Shown here piece by piece: positions 44,820-53,293 of a stretch of 64,000 nucleotides of DNA (positions within the stretch are counted from its first letter, which is position 1; each line of letters opens with the position of its first letter). The notes beneath the pieces were generated by a model, which was not told the DNA's origin, ran no database searches, and saw nothing but the letters and a program-made list of their open reading frames with translations. The position numbers and the translations under genes are program-made. The DNA is taken from NCBI RefSeq assembly GCF_024585285.1, contig NZ_CP040755.1, forward strand, positions 62,001-126,000, written 5' to 3'. The DNA comes from Colwellia sp. M166 (GTDB taxonomy: Bacteria > Pseudomonadota > Gammaproteobacteria > Enterobacterales > Alteromonadaceae).

Positions 44820-46415
44820 TTATGTTTTGGGCATGTTCTTCCACGTACAACACGAACCTTTTTGTCTATTTTTATTTTTGCCGTAAAGGTATTTTTTATG
44901 CTTGATCGTTTCCCTATTTTTTTTTCTGTTTTTATTCAAGGATATTTTTGATTGCTCATAGATGCCATGAGCAGATTTGATTATTTTCTTAAAATCTTGA
45001 ATTATTAAATTATTCGTTTCATCAAGGCATTGATCTTCAGAATTAACCGCTATTACATTAGAGTTAGCTTTGTCATGTAGAGCTATTTCACAAATAACAC
45101 CTTTCAATCTTTTTAAATTTAGGCAATCCTCTTGATTATATGTAATTAGCTTTTTTTTAATTACTTGAACTTGTGTCTTTTCATAATTATGTCGCCAAAC
45201 AATACTTGTTAATCCATTGGCATCTTCATCGTCCCATGTATAACCAAGATAATTACAAATATCTTTTAAACTATTACTTATAGTTGGGAAGTAAATTCGC
45301 CCATAGATGTACTCATTTATATTGCACAGCCGCAGGTTAATACTATCAACATCTGTGTTATAGCGTAGTCCAAGTTCTTTAATTACACGTTTCTCATAAC
45401 TCCCATAATGATAAATTGGTGCTTTAGGGGATTCGTTGATAATTTCATTAAAGGATTTCCAAATAATTAACTCGTCTTTTTTATTTTCAGCCCATAAAGA
45501 GATACATTCATCTTTGTCGGGGTTTGATACTATAATCCCAATTAAATAGTGAAATTTATCGTCAGGCATCGACTCAACATCAATGAATATTTCAGTATCT
45601 GCCCCTTGTAGTTCTTTCAAATTATCGGTGTATATCTTTTTAGTTCGCAAAGCTAATGCTTGTAATTCATATTGATGGGTAGGTTTTTTATCTCCCAAAA
45701 AACGTGATCTACGCCTTGGTTTATACAAATATGAAAGCTGCTTAATTGTAAAAATCCCTTTAGACTCAAATTTTCTTATTACCTTTTTTGTCATATTTGC
45801 TAGTAAATTGATACTGTCATTCTTTTTTACGCTTTCTAAACATTCTTTTTCAAAAGGGCAAATACAACAATGCTTATTAAGTATCACTGCTGGAATTTCG
45901 GGCTTTGAATGCTTCCAATGTTCAAGCTCTTCAATGATAGGTAGGTGAATATCGACTTTATGCTGAATAGTTTTTTTTAGACCATTTTGAAGTATAACAA
46001 CAGATCTTTTCGGTTTAATGCCTTCTGCTTTATATAAGATATCAGCTATAAACGAAGCTTTAACTCTATCTTCATTCTTTAGTACAGGATAATCAGAAAA
46101 TAGTAATGGCTCATAAGACAGTTCATTTAAATATTTTTTACTAACCCTCTCTAAATGAATGCACTCTACAGAACCGTAAGGGGTATCAAAGTATGCGTTT
46201 AAGGTAATATCAACATCGGTTAAATGATTTTTTTGATACTGACAGCACTCTCTACCCTCTAGATATTGACGTTGTATATTAAGTTTTTTTTCATCAATAT
46301 ATAGTGAAAATGTTTGCTGTTTACCGAGTGAGAAACCATAAAGAATGAGGTAAGCTTTTCGAGGGCATATTGAATATGAGTAAACGATATTTTCCGTTAT
46401 GTTTAACTTGAACAT
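44820..46415 (-). CDS. TM0106-type RecB/RNase H-like nuclease (5' part of a probable fusion)
   Basis: A 531-residue protein. The N-terminal Cas4/RecB-like nuclease has YSICPRKAYLILYG and CCICPFEKECL, cysteines that may hold an Fe-S cluster, with VKASFIADILY as active-site region. A YprB-type RNase H-like exonuclease follows: IFIDVESMPDDKFHYLIGI (DxE), HYGSYEKRV and ITYNQEDCLNL. The last 35 residues are basic and out of the natural frame. ATG at 46415 is favoured over 46424. Nucleases of the TM0106 family are often encoded beside transposases. Confidence 0.78.
   Translation of the reverse strand: MFKLNITENIVYSYSICPRKAYLILYGFSLGKQQTFSLYIDEKKLNIQRQYLEGRECCQYQKNHLTDVDITLNAYFDTPYGSVECIHLERVSKKYLNELSYEPLLFSDYPVLKNEDRVKASFIADILYKAEGIKPKRSVVILQNGLKKTIQHKVDIHLPIIEELEHWKHSKPEIPAVILNKHCCICPFEKECLESVKKNDSINLLANMTKKVIRKFESKGIFTIKQLSYLYKPRRRSRFLGDKKPTHQYELQALALRTKKIYTDNLKELQGADTEIFIDVESMPDDKFHYLIGIIVSNPDKDECISLWAENKKDELIIWKSFNEIINESPKAPIYHYGSYEKRVIKELGLRYNTDVDSINLRLCNINEYIYGRIYFPTISNSLKDICNYLGYTWDDEDANGLTSIVWRHNYEKTQVQVIKKKLITYNQEDCLNLKRLKGVICEIALHDKANSNVIAVNSEDQCLDETNNLIIQDFKKIIKSAHGIYEQSKISLNKNRKKNRETIKHKKYLYGKNKNRQKGSCCTWKNMPKT
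44917..44925 (-). other. A9 slippery run between nuclease and transposase
   Basis: On the minus strand the message has nine A residues inside the overlap of both frames. A -1 slip (or a polymerase slip) at this run links the nuclease frame to the transposase frame (GKRSSIKNTFTAKIKIDKK...). Such runs drive programmed frameshifting in many insertion sequences. Confidence 0.55.
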
Positions 46416-46540
46416 AGTTATCAACTCACACTTTCATAGCCTTATTTTAGTTTAGCAAAGAAATTATTTTTAATAATCACCTCAGTAACAGAACAAAAAG
46501 TCACGCATTAGATAATAGGCTAATTATTTGGGGTTAATGT

Positions 46541-46624
46541 CGTCAATGTACTTTGAAGTTATGCCAATGTGAATTCGTGACTGGCGGCAATGGTGGCTTT
46601 GCTGACCTTATTGGATTGTTGACG
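46541..46624 (-). repeat. attC-like repeat R9
   Basis: Nested arms: CGTCAA (46541) with TTGACG (46619), CCAAT/ATTGG, GCAA/TTGC around TGGTGGCT. It shares TGACTGGCGGCAATGGTGGC with R7 and R6 types. It lies 126 bp upstream of the nuclease start and marks the right edge of the cassette-like region. Confidence 0.62.
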
Positions 46625-46750
46625 AGTTACAAAATTTTTCTCAGGTGTAACTTAAATGTTAAATTTTCTCATCGTGTGACGCATTTCTCATTATGTTTGA
46701 CGATCCACACATAGTGATTATTATCTGTTTGGCTAAATGTGCCTATTCAA

Positions 46751-46768
46751 TGTAAGACATGTCTTACA
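46751..46768 (+). promoter_or_regulatory. GacA/UvrY-type box of CsrB-like RNA 1
   Basis: TGTAAGACATGTCTTACA is an exact palindrome matching the TGTAAG-N6-CTTACA upstream activating sequence of GacA/UvrY-controlled sRNA genes. It lies about 184 bp before the apparent RNA start, the spacing seen for RsmZ/RsmY-type promoters. Confidence 0.8.
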
Positions 46769-46934
46769 TTGCTGTAAGATATAATGGTTTTTTTGTGGAG
46801 TAAAATCCACTCGATATATTTAACTCATTGTTTATATATATTTTATTTTAGTTTGTAGTTTGTTAAAATAATGTTGCTGTTATTTTTTTTAACCACTAGC
46901 TTTTAAAAAATAGAGATTAGGCTAATATTATCAG

Positions 46935-47237
46935 GGTCAGGAAGACAAACGGATTATCAATCACGGTAAAGGCATACCAGAGGAAGCTTAGTATAGCGAA
47001 GAGATAGGATATCTCATCAGGATAGAGGGAGTAATTGTTACGGAATAATCGTCAGGATGATGGATACAGACAATTGATGTAGTGAGGATAACTACTGTTA
47101 AGGACAATTAGGACAGCAAATGATTTGCTAAAAAACTAAGGAAAGTTCTTTATGGATGAAGCGAGAACATTATATATTGATGCAGGATGCAGATAAGCTA
47201 GTTATAGAAATGCGGTTCATTGAACCGCATTTTTTTA
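46935..47237 (+). ncRNA. CsrB/RsmZ-like regulatory RNA 1
   Basis: A non-coding stretch of about 300 bases with 15 GGA motifs (10 as AGGA), many in predicted loops, e.g. CATCAGGATAG and GTCAGGATGAT. It ends in an intrinsic terminator at 47210-47237 and has a GacA box upstream. CsrB-family RNAs bind many copies of the translational regulator CsrA through such motifs and titrate it. A TATTAT-type -10 lies at about 46926. The exact 5' end is estimated. Confidence 0.78.
47210..47237 (+). terminator. Terminator of CsrB-like RNA 1
   Basis: ATGCGGTTCA/TGAACCGCAT stem followed by T7. Confidence 0.92.
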
Positions 47238-47270
47238 TCTAAAATTTAGCTGATTGTATTTTTATAACTG

Positions 47271-47569
47271 ATACCAATGCTACTAAGTTTATTCCCACTC
47301 AATGAAATTTAAAAGCTTTAGCGGCACAGGTTCACCGTTCCAGACTGAACCTCAGTACCTACATCCATGAAGGCATAAGGCCAGATTGAAGATAATGGCT
47401 ATTCTCGACAACTGCTCCTGCGTTGTTCTAATGACTCACATCCCTGTGAGAACCTTATCGAAATCAATAACGCGGCCTGTAAGCTTTTTAAAATCCTCTT
47501 TCGGGAGCTCACCAGCGGTTCGATAACCGCCGTTAATTTCCTTTATATAGACTAACTAGACTTGGTATG
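47271..47569 (-). repeat. MITE-like repeat, copy 3
   Basis: A 299-bp copy in reverse orientation, with termini ATACCAATGCTACTAAG and ACTTGGTAT. Relative to copy 1 it has an extra segment near 47505-47545. It sits between the RNA 1 terminator and the DUF805-like gene. Confidence 0.85.
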
Positions 47570-47606
47570 AGCTAAGATTGATGGTTTAATTAAATATTTT
47601 TAGTCA

Positions 47607-48761
47607 TTAATATTCAATTAAGTTTGCATAGAAGTTAGATTTACCTAATGTTGCTTGACTCCCTTTTAGTGAAAAATTATAGCCGCAGAGTGAGAACTTA
47701 TTTTTAAAAGCTATATTTTGCAGTAATGTTTTTGTGTCTAATGGTGAAAAATATGCATAATAATCACTATCTATTACGCTGACACTGAAAGGTCTGATTG
47801 CCTCTCCTTTATCAAAGGCTATATTTTCACAGTTTTTATCACCCGTTGCAGTGGCTAATGTCCAACCTTCTTGATTACTATTGACGTCAGCTTGCCAGTT
47901 AATAACAATGCCATTGCTTGAAGACATCATTATCGAAAAATTATCGGGTAAAGTGATTGAGTGCTGAAAACTATTCGTGCTCTTGGGGGCTTCACTTATC
48001 TTTTCAGGATAAATCTCTGCTGTTGGAGAGCGATTAGTCATCATTGATATGATTAATGCTAGCAGTAATACAAAACTAATAGCAGCAAAAATAAGCCTTG
48101 AATTGTTATGGCTTAATAGCGTTAATCGAATGGTCTCACCAAGATCAAAACGACTCTGTTTACTGTTTTCAGCTTGGTTAATATTACTTGTGGTCGAGGG
48201 ATTATACTTGCTATTTTCAGCAGGTGCCGAGTATTGACTTTCATTGTTTGATGGTTGATTAATGTTAATACTGTGCATTGTTGGTTCGACACGCCTACTG
48301 GTGTGCGAGTTAACTTTTGTTGTTTGCTGCAAGTCACTTAAATCAACGGGACCATGATAGCCAAAGATATATGGCTTTTGCCCCTGACTTGGGTAGGTTA
48401 AAATAAATAATGCCGGTAGCAAGGGCAGTAATAATAGCCAGTAACTGACAAGATCATAAAAGAAAATAGTTATTAGGCCGGTAATAATAAAGCTAGTAGT
48501 AGATATAATGCTCAATTGGTTCTTTAATTTAGCATCATTGAGCCGACGCTGAGTGGTGAACAGATAAATAGCTGAACAGAATAATAGTAGCAGCATCGAG
48601 CTTAATTTATGATTAATTAAGCTGACAGTTAAAAAAATAAAAGTAACAAAGCAAATAATACTAATAATGATAAAACGTTGACGATTATCAACACCATGCC
48701 AGCAAAATAATGACTTAATAAGTTGCACAAAACCTCCGGAAAGTAGATTAGCTTTAATCAA
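47607..48761 (-). CDS. DUF805-like membrane protein
   Basis: A 384-residue protein. The N-terminal half has four membrane helices (about residues 30-130), with DNRQRFIIISIICF and TQRRLNDAKLKN resembling DUF805 (YhaH-like). A Ser/Asn-rich linker is followed by a further membrane helix (LIFAAISFVLLLALIISM) and a periplasmic C-terminal domain of about 150 residues with two Cys. Function is unknown. It is flanked on both sides by CsrB-like RNAs transcribed in the opposite direction. Confidence 0.6.
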   Translation of the reverse strand: MIKANLLSGGFVQLIKSLFCWHGVDNRQRFIIISIICFVTFIFLTVSLINHKLSSMLLLLFCSAIYLFTTQRRLNDAKLKNQLSIISTTSFIITGLITIFFYDLVSYWLLLLPLLPALFILTYPSQGQKPYIFGYHGPVDLSDLQQTTKVNSHTSRRVEPTMHSININQPSNNESQYSAPAENSKYNPSTTSNINQAENSKQSRFDLGETIRLTLLSHNNSRLIFAAISFVLLLALIISMMTNRSPTAEIYPEKISEAPKSTNSFQHSITLPDNFSIMMSSSNGIVINWQADVNSNQEGWTLATATGDKNCENIAFDKGEAIRPFSVSVIDSDYYAYFSPLDTKTLLQNIAFKNKFSLCGYNFSLKGSQATLGKSNFYANLIEY

Positions 48762-48913
48762 TATTGGCTAACCTGAAATAACTAAAATAAGAACCCAGTG
48801 TGAGTTATGCAAGGGTAACCAATTTTATCTACAAAGTCAGTCTATATGGCAATTTGTTTATGCCGTTAAAATGGCTATAGATGAGAGACTAATTGCCAGT
48901 GAGATGTTAACTA

Positions 48914-48931
48914 TGTAAGACATATCTGTAT
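48914..48931 (+). promoter_or_regulatory. Degenerate GacA/UvrY box of CsrB-like RNA 2
   Basis: TGTAAGACATATCTGTAT keeps a perfect left half TGTAAG and a degenerate right half, at about 194 bp before the apparent start of RNA 2. The distance matches that of RNA 1. Confidence 0.65.
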
Positions 48932-49107
48932 AACTTGTCAGTTTAGACGATAGGTATTTTACTTTGTTATTGTTAGCGCTTTATATCATCATGATTCTAA
49001 TAGGTTATAATTTCTCTTAACTTTATTTAATAAAAAACTAATAATAAAATAGTAAAGTTAAATTTCATCAGCCTGTATTTAATTGCCCATTCGATTAAAC
49101 TGAATTT

Positions 49108-49361
49108 TGTCAGGGAGACAACAAGTTAAGGAAAGCAAATATTTACATTGCAAGCAGCGTATTGTACTTATAGCTGAAATGGATTTTGCAAAATAAAAGG
49201 GAAGAGATTATTTAAACTGAGGTAAGTAAGGATATCGTGCAGGAAGCACAGCTTGTTAATGATAATTAATAAGCAAGTAATGGAGTACTTGCTAAGGAAT
49301 AGTAAGCCAAGGATAGTGTTGAATAGTTAAAAATAAAAGCGACATTATGTCGCTTTTATTT
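49108..49361 (+). ncRNA. CsrB/RsmZ-like regulatory RNA 2
   Basis: A non-coding stretch of about 250 bases with nine GGA motifs, several in clear hairpin loops: GTGC-AGGAA-GCAC (49237-49249) and AGCAAGTA-ATGGAG-TACTTGCT (49272-49293). It ends in a terminator at 49331-49361. It begins TCAGGGAGACAAC, like RNA 1 (TCAGGGTCAGGAAGACAAAC). It should be a second CsrA antagonist. Confidence 0.78.
49331..49361 (+). terminator. Terminator of CsrB-like RNA 2
   Basis: AAATAAAAGCGACA/TGTCGCTTTTATTT stem, partly bidirectional; serves the RNA and perhaps the convergent DUF3301 gene. Confidence 0.9.
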
Positions 49362-49383
49362 GTCTAATTTACGCTAAGAAGTA

Positions 49384-49686
49384 TTAGTTAACGCGATATG
49401 CAGGTGTATCGATATTATCTAATTTATAGCCTCTTAAGGTCATCGTGCCGTGATAGGTTGATTCACCGTCACCACTAAATTCAAACTCAAAATTACTCAG
49501 CCAATGTGGTCCAAACTGCTTAGAAAACCTCAATCTACTAGATAGTCTTGCGATAGCTAAAAACTGCAAGTTCTCATGTTTACAATACTTATCAGCATGT
49601 GATCGGGCATATTCTGCTACTTTTCGTAAATACACGAAATACCAAAATAACAAGCCGATAAAAAGTAAGTAATAAATGTTTTCCAT
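49384..49686 (-). CDS. DUF3301 protein
   Basis: A 100-residue protein with one N-terminal membrane helix (YYLLFIGLLFWYFVYLRK) and a small cytoplasmic domain with the DUF3301 pattern (KHENLQFLAIARLSSRLRFSKQ, FEFSGDGESTYHGTMTLRGYKL). Function is unknown. The gene order DUF3549-DUF3301 near truC is kept in Vibrio and Shewanella, supporting annotation. Confidence 0.8.
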   Translation of the reverse strand: MENIYYLLFIGLLFWYFVYLRKVAEYARSHADKYCKHENLQFLAIARLSSRLRFSKQFGPHWLSNFEFEFSGDGESTYHGTMTLRGYKLDNIDTPAYRVN

Positions 49687-49697
49687 AACTAAGCCTC

Positions 49698-50735
49698 TTA
49701 TTTAAACAACATACCAATGGCTTGAGCCAAGTCAGGGCTACGCTGTGGTGAACGAATGGCTTGCAATAGTACGGGGCGTATTGTCGGTATTGCAACTAAG
49801 TCTTTAAATATTGCCGAAAATAATTCGTTATCATGGTTTTGTATCAAATGCTCTAAATAGATAAAGAGCATCTTTTCAGTACTTAGTATTGGCCATAAGC
49901 GACCGGCGATGATAATGAGTATTTCTTCATCTAATGTTTTATTCGTCATTAAATTAGTGAGCAATTTTTGACAGAATGGATGATCAGTACTTGAGGCTAA
50001 AGCACGTAATAGCGCAATAGTAATATTAAGATCGCTTGTAATGTCTGTTTTTATAAAGCGTGCAGTTATCTGTTCAATGATCTTTGCGGGCAAAACAATA
50101 TTTTCTAATGCCGAGCATAATGGCAGCAATACTTGCGCTGGTAAGAAAGCAATAGCATTAGCGAGTATGTTGATATTGTTATTTTCACTTAATCTAAATG
50201 CAAAGTCGGATAAGCCTTGTACACCAATATCTTGCCAATTTCCCCAGCCGTTTTTGCCTGACAAGTATTGTTGAACCGGAAGATAAAACTTACTAGCAGG
50301 GTACTTTAATGATGTCGATACTGTGCTATTTATTGCCGCTAATTTATATTGAGCCGGTGTGAAGTGATAGGGATTTTTTTTCAATAATGCATCTTGTTGT
50401 TCGCTAGGATTGACCGATAGATCTTTGCCTAAGGCTTCAATTATTATGGCAATAAAGTGATTTCGAGCGCCTTGGTTTAATAAGCCACGTTCATCAAGCG
50501 GTAATTTTACAAACCATAAATATGGACTGCTCGCCTGTTTCTGCCAAAATGCAATAGCGAGTAAAGCATGACCTTGAGATGGGTATGGATAAGGTAATTG
50601 AGCCGCTTCAATTTTTTCAAATTGTTCTGTTGATATTTTATCGACTCGACGGCCAATATCGTAAATACGGTATTGGGAGTCAGATAAGCTCAGTAGTGCT
50701 GAAATCGAAGAGATAGGGTCGGAAGTTGTGCTCAT
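49698..50735 (-). CDS. DUF3549 protein
   Basis: A 345-residue soluble protein, mostly helical. It has the DUF3549 N-terminus (ISALLSLSDSQYRIYDIGRRVDKISTEQFEKIEAAQLPYPYPSQGHA...WFVKLPLDERGLLNQGARNHFI). The C-terminal half resembles alpha-solenoid repeats. The function is unknown. It lies just upstream of the DUF3301 gene on the same strand and divergent to truC. Confidence 0.82.
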   Translation of the reverse strand: MSTTSDPISSISALLSLSDSQYRIYDIGRRVDKISTEQFEKIEAAQLPYPYPSQGHALLAIAFWQKQASSPYLWFVKLPLDERGLLNQGARNHFIAIIIEALGKDLSVNPSEQQDALLKKNPYHFTPAQYKLAAINSTVSTSLKYPASKFYLPVQQYLSGKNGWGNWQDIGVQGLSDFAFRLSENNNINILANAIAFLPAQVLLPLCSALENIVLPAKIIEQITARFIKTDITSDLNITIALLRALASSTDHPFCQKLLTNLMTNKTLDEEILIIIAGRLWPILSTEKMLFIYLEHLIQNHDNELFSAIFKDLVAIPTIRPVLLQAIRSPQRSPDLAQAIGMLFK

Positions 50736-50968
50736 AGAATAATTCTATCACTATTAAAGTTGAGATAAGTTGTTATAACGCGCCATTATAGAGATAATGA
50801 GACTTTAACTCCACTATGTATTTTTGCTAATTCATAGCTCATCTAGCTAATAAATGAGTAAGGTTAGTGAATATTTTTTCACTATATTTTAAAATTTTTT
50901 GAAATGAGTTATTTTAATCATGGTTTTATAAGTTTAATGCCTTCGCATAATAGAGAATATAACTACGC

Positions 50969-51736
50969 ATGACCATTAAAAGTGCCGGTACGGTTATTGT
51001 TGATAAGCCGATATTAAAAATTTTATTTCAAGATGAGTTTCTTGTTGCCGTTGATAAGCCGGCAGGACTATTTGTTCATCGTAGCTTTATGGATAAAGAT
51101 GAAATCTATTTTGCCTTGCAGTTAGTACGTGATCAAATTGGCCAGTACGTCTATCCTCTACATCGTTTAGATAGACCGACCTCAGGCGTGTTGCTCTTTG
51201 CTTTAACACAAGATGTTGCTCGCTTAATGGGACAGGCGTTTAGTGATAGAAAAATTCAAAAGACTTACTATGCCTTAACACGTGGGCATCTTTTGAGTGA
51301 TGGTGTGATTGAGCACCCATTAAAAGAGAAACTTGATGATTTAGGTGATAAAAATGTTAGCCGGGATAAGGAAGCACAAAGTGCAAAAACTCACTATCAG
51401 TCAATAACAATCGCTTCATTACCTGTGCCTTTAGGTAAATATTCAAGTGTGCGGTATTCGTTGATTAAATGTCTGCCTCATACGGGTCGTCGCCATCAAA
51501 TACGTCGACATCTTGCGCATTTGCGTCACCCGATTATTGGCGATATAAACTATGGTGATAATAAGCAAAATCCATTTTTTGGTGAGTATTTTGGCTTCAA
51601 ACGATTGATGCTAATCGCTAAGCGTGTAGACTTTATTCATCCTGTTACGGAGTTGCCGATCACTATAGAAGCTGAGTTCGATGAGCAATGGCAGCAAATT
51701 TTTTCTAAATTGACATGGGAGCAAGACAGCTTGTAA
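50969..51736 (+). CDS. truC: tRNA pseudouridine(65) synthase TruC
   Basis: A 255-residue RluA-family pseudouridine synthase, isomerising U65 in tRNA. The catalytic Asp is in YPLHRLDRPTSGVLLF. VAVDKPAGLFVHRSFMD and KCLPHTGRRHQIRRHLAHLRHPIIGD are typical of TruC. It is divergent from DUF3549 in the same arrangement as in Vibrio. Confidence 0.92.
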   Translation: MTIKSAGTVIVDKPILKILFQDEFLVAVDKPAGLFVHRSFMDKDEIYFALQLVRDQIGQYVYPLHRLDRPTSGVLLFALTQDVARLMGQAFSDRKIQKTYYALTRGHLLSDGVIEHPLKEKLDDLGDKNVSRDKEAQSAKTHYQSITIASLPVPLGKYSSVRYSLIKCLPHTGRRHQIRRHLAHLRHPIIGDINYGDNKQNPFFGEYFGFKRLMLIAKRVDFIHPVTELPITIEAEFDEQWQQIFSKLTWEQDSL

Positions 51737-51780
51737 ATAGCTTGTCCTATGATATTAATTTAAGGCATGTTTAAGATAAT

Positions 51781-52107
51781 TTAGTTTGGGCCAAAAATTT
51801 GCACTGAGTTAAAGTCTTGCGTAATTAAGCTACTGTAATTATGTTGTGCTCTTGTTGTTTGTTCTTCATTCTTGGCGCCTTTTATTGCTATGGCATTGAC
51901 AAAATAAAGACTTTGATTATTTTCACGTTGTTCCGTGAAGGCCAATATCATTTGTTGGTCTTGTGTCATCGGACGATTTAGCAAACTCAGCATTAAATAA
52001 TGGTCCGAAACAAGCGGCTTTTTCTCAACAATAGTTTTGGATGTTGAACTACAAGCCGATAGTAGCGTGATAATTAAAATAGTGTATAGGGTTAATAAAT
52101 TTTTCAT
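51781..52107 (-). CDS. Small lipoprotein
   Basis: A 108-residue lipoprotein with lipobox LLSACSS (Cys about residue 19) and a mature part of about 90 residues without recognised domain. It is convergent with truC. A function cannot be inferred. Its start lies 325 bp from dapD. Confidence 0.6.
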   Translation of the reverse strand: MKNLLTLYTILIITLLSACSSTSKTIVEKKPLVSDHYLMLSLLNRPMTQDQQMILAFTEQRENNQSLYFVNAIAIKGAKNEEQTTRAQHNYSSLITQDFNSVQIFGPN

Positions 52108-52432
52108 AATTTTTGTGATAATTAAGATAACTTGTTATCTCTATAGCAAAGGTTATGCCAATTATAATTTTAATTATGTAGTATGAAATTTTCTAGCAAG
52201 AAAAAGAGGTTAATTGTTTGAATTTAAGGTATAAAAAATAAAACCTCTAATATTATTAAATCATTACAATGGTACTGAGGAATGTTATTTTAGTGAGTTT
52301 TGATGATTTTAAACTGTGGTGAATAAAGCGTCAAAAAAACCACACTATAAGCTTTTTTGTGTATTTGCTAACAATAAATAATGTTATGGGTTAATGGCAC
52401 ATCATCATTTATTGTTAACACTATTGCTGATT
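52108..52432. other. Intergenic stretch with two inverted repeats
   Basis: A 325-bp gene-free stretch. GATAAC-TT-GTTATC lies at 52126-52139. TAACAATAAAT (52369) pairs with ATTTATTGTTA (52407), a 38-base apart stem that may act as the dapD 3' end on the minus strand, although no T-run follows. Confidence 0.4.
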
Positions 52433-53263
52433 TTATTCTTCTGATACCGAACGCAGTAGGGCATTAATACCTACTTTAGCACGTGTTTTAGCATCAACTT
52501 TTTTCACGATTATCGCAGCATATAAACTATAAGTTCCGCATTTTGAAGGCAAGTTTCCGGGTACAACGACAGAGCCCGCAGGTACTCGTCCATAAAGGGT
52601 TTCACCCGTTTCACGATCAAAAATACGTGTGCTTTGACCAATATAAACGCCCATTGAAATTACCGCACCTTCTTCAACGACTACCCCTTCTACAATCTCT
52701 GAACGAGCGCCAATAAAACAATTATCTTCAATGATCGTCGGGCCTGCTTGTAGAGGCTCTAGAACCCCACCAATGCCAACGCCACCTGAGAGGTGTACAT
52801 TTTTCCCTATCTGCGCACAAGAGCCGACAGTAGCCCAACCATCAACCATACAGCCTTCATCGACATAAGCGCCTATGTTAACGAAACTTGGCATAACAAC
52901 AACATTTTTACCAATGTAACTACCGGTACGAACTGATGCACCGGGTACAATTCTAACGGCATCAGCTACAAAGTCAGCATGGCTGTAGTTACTGTATTTC
53001 ATTGGCACTTTATCAAAAAACTTGCTTTCAGCACCATCGATAACCTCGTTATCCCAAATCCTAAAAGAAAGTAATACCGCTTTTTTAAGCCATTGGTGAA
53101 CAACCCATTCTCCGGCAATTTTCTCTGCAACCCGCGCAGAGCCATCATTTAATGCCGCTAGTGCATCTAATACCGCTTGTTTAACTTCTGAAGATACACT
53201 TGCGGGGGTAATATTCATGCGTTCTTCGAATGCTTGCTCAATAATTGTTTGTAATTCTGACAT
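52433..53263 (-). CDS. dapD: 2,3,4,5-tetrahydropyridine-2,6-dicarboxylate N-succinyltransferase
   Basis: A 276-residue hexapeptide-repeat acyltransferase of the succinylase branch of lysine/DAP biosynthesis. The left-handed beta-helix covers residues about 100-230 ([39 protein letters not shown]). ATG at 53263 (AGGAATTCCCTG upstream) starts the family consensus [14 protein letters not shown], rather than the longer frame from 53284. It is linked to glnD and map, as in many gammaproteobacteria. Confidence 0.95.
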   Translation of the reverse strand: MSELQTIIEQAFEERMNITPASVSSEVKQAVLDALAALNDGSARVAEKIAGEWVVHQWLKKAVLLSFRIWDNEVIDGAESKFFDKVPMKYSNYSHADFVADAVRIVPGASVRTGSYIGKNVVVMPSFVNIGAYVDEGCMVDGWATVGSCAQIGKNVHLSGGVGIGGVLEPLQAGPTIIEDNCFIGARSEIVEGVVVEEGAVISMGVYIGQSTRIFDRETGETLYGRVPAGSVVVPGNLPSKCGTYSLYAAIIVKKVDAKTRAKVGINALLRSVSEE

Positions 53264-53293
53264 CAGGGAATTCCTAGTATTCATTGGGTAAAT

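Noticed and set aside
46779..46785. TATAAT-like sequence just after the GacA box as the promoter of RNA 1
   Set aside because: GacA boxes act from far upstream, and the GGA-rich region begins about 150 bp later; a -10 near 46926 fits better.
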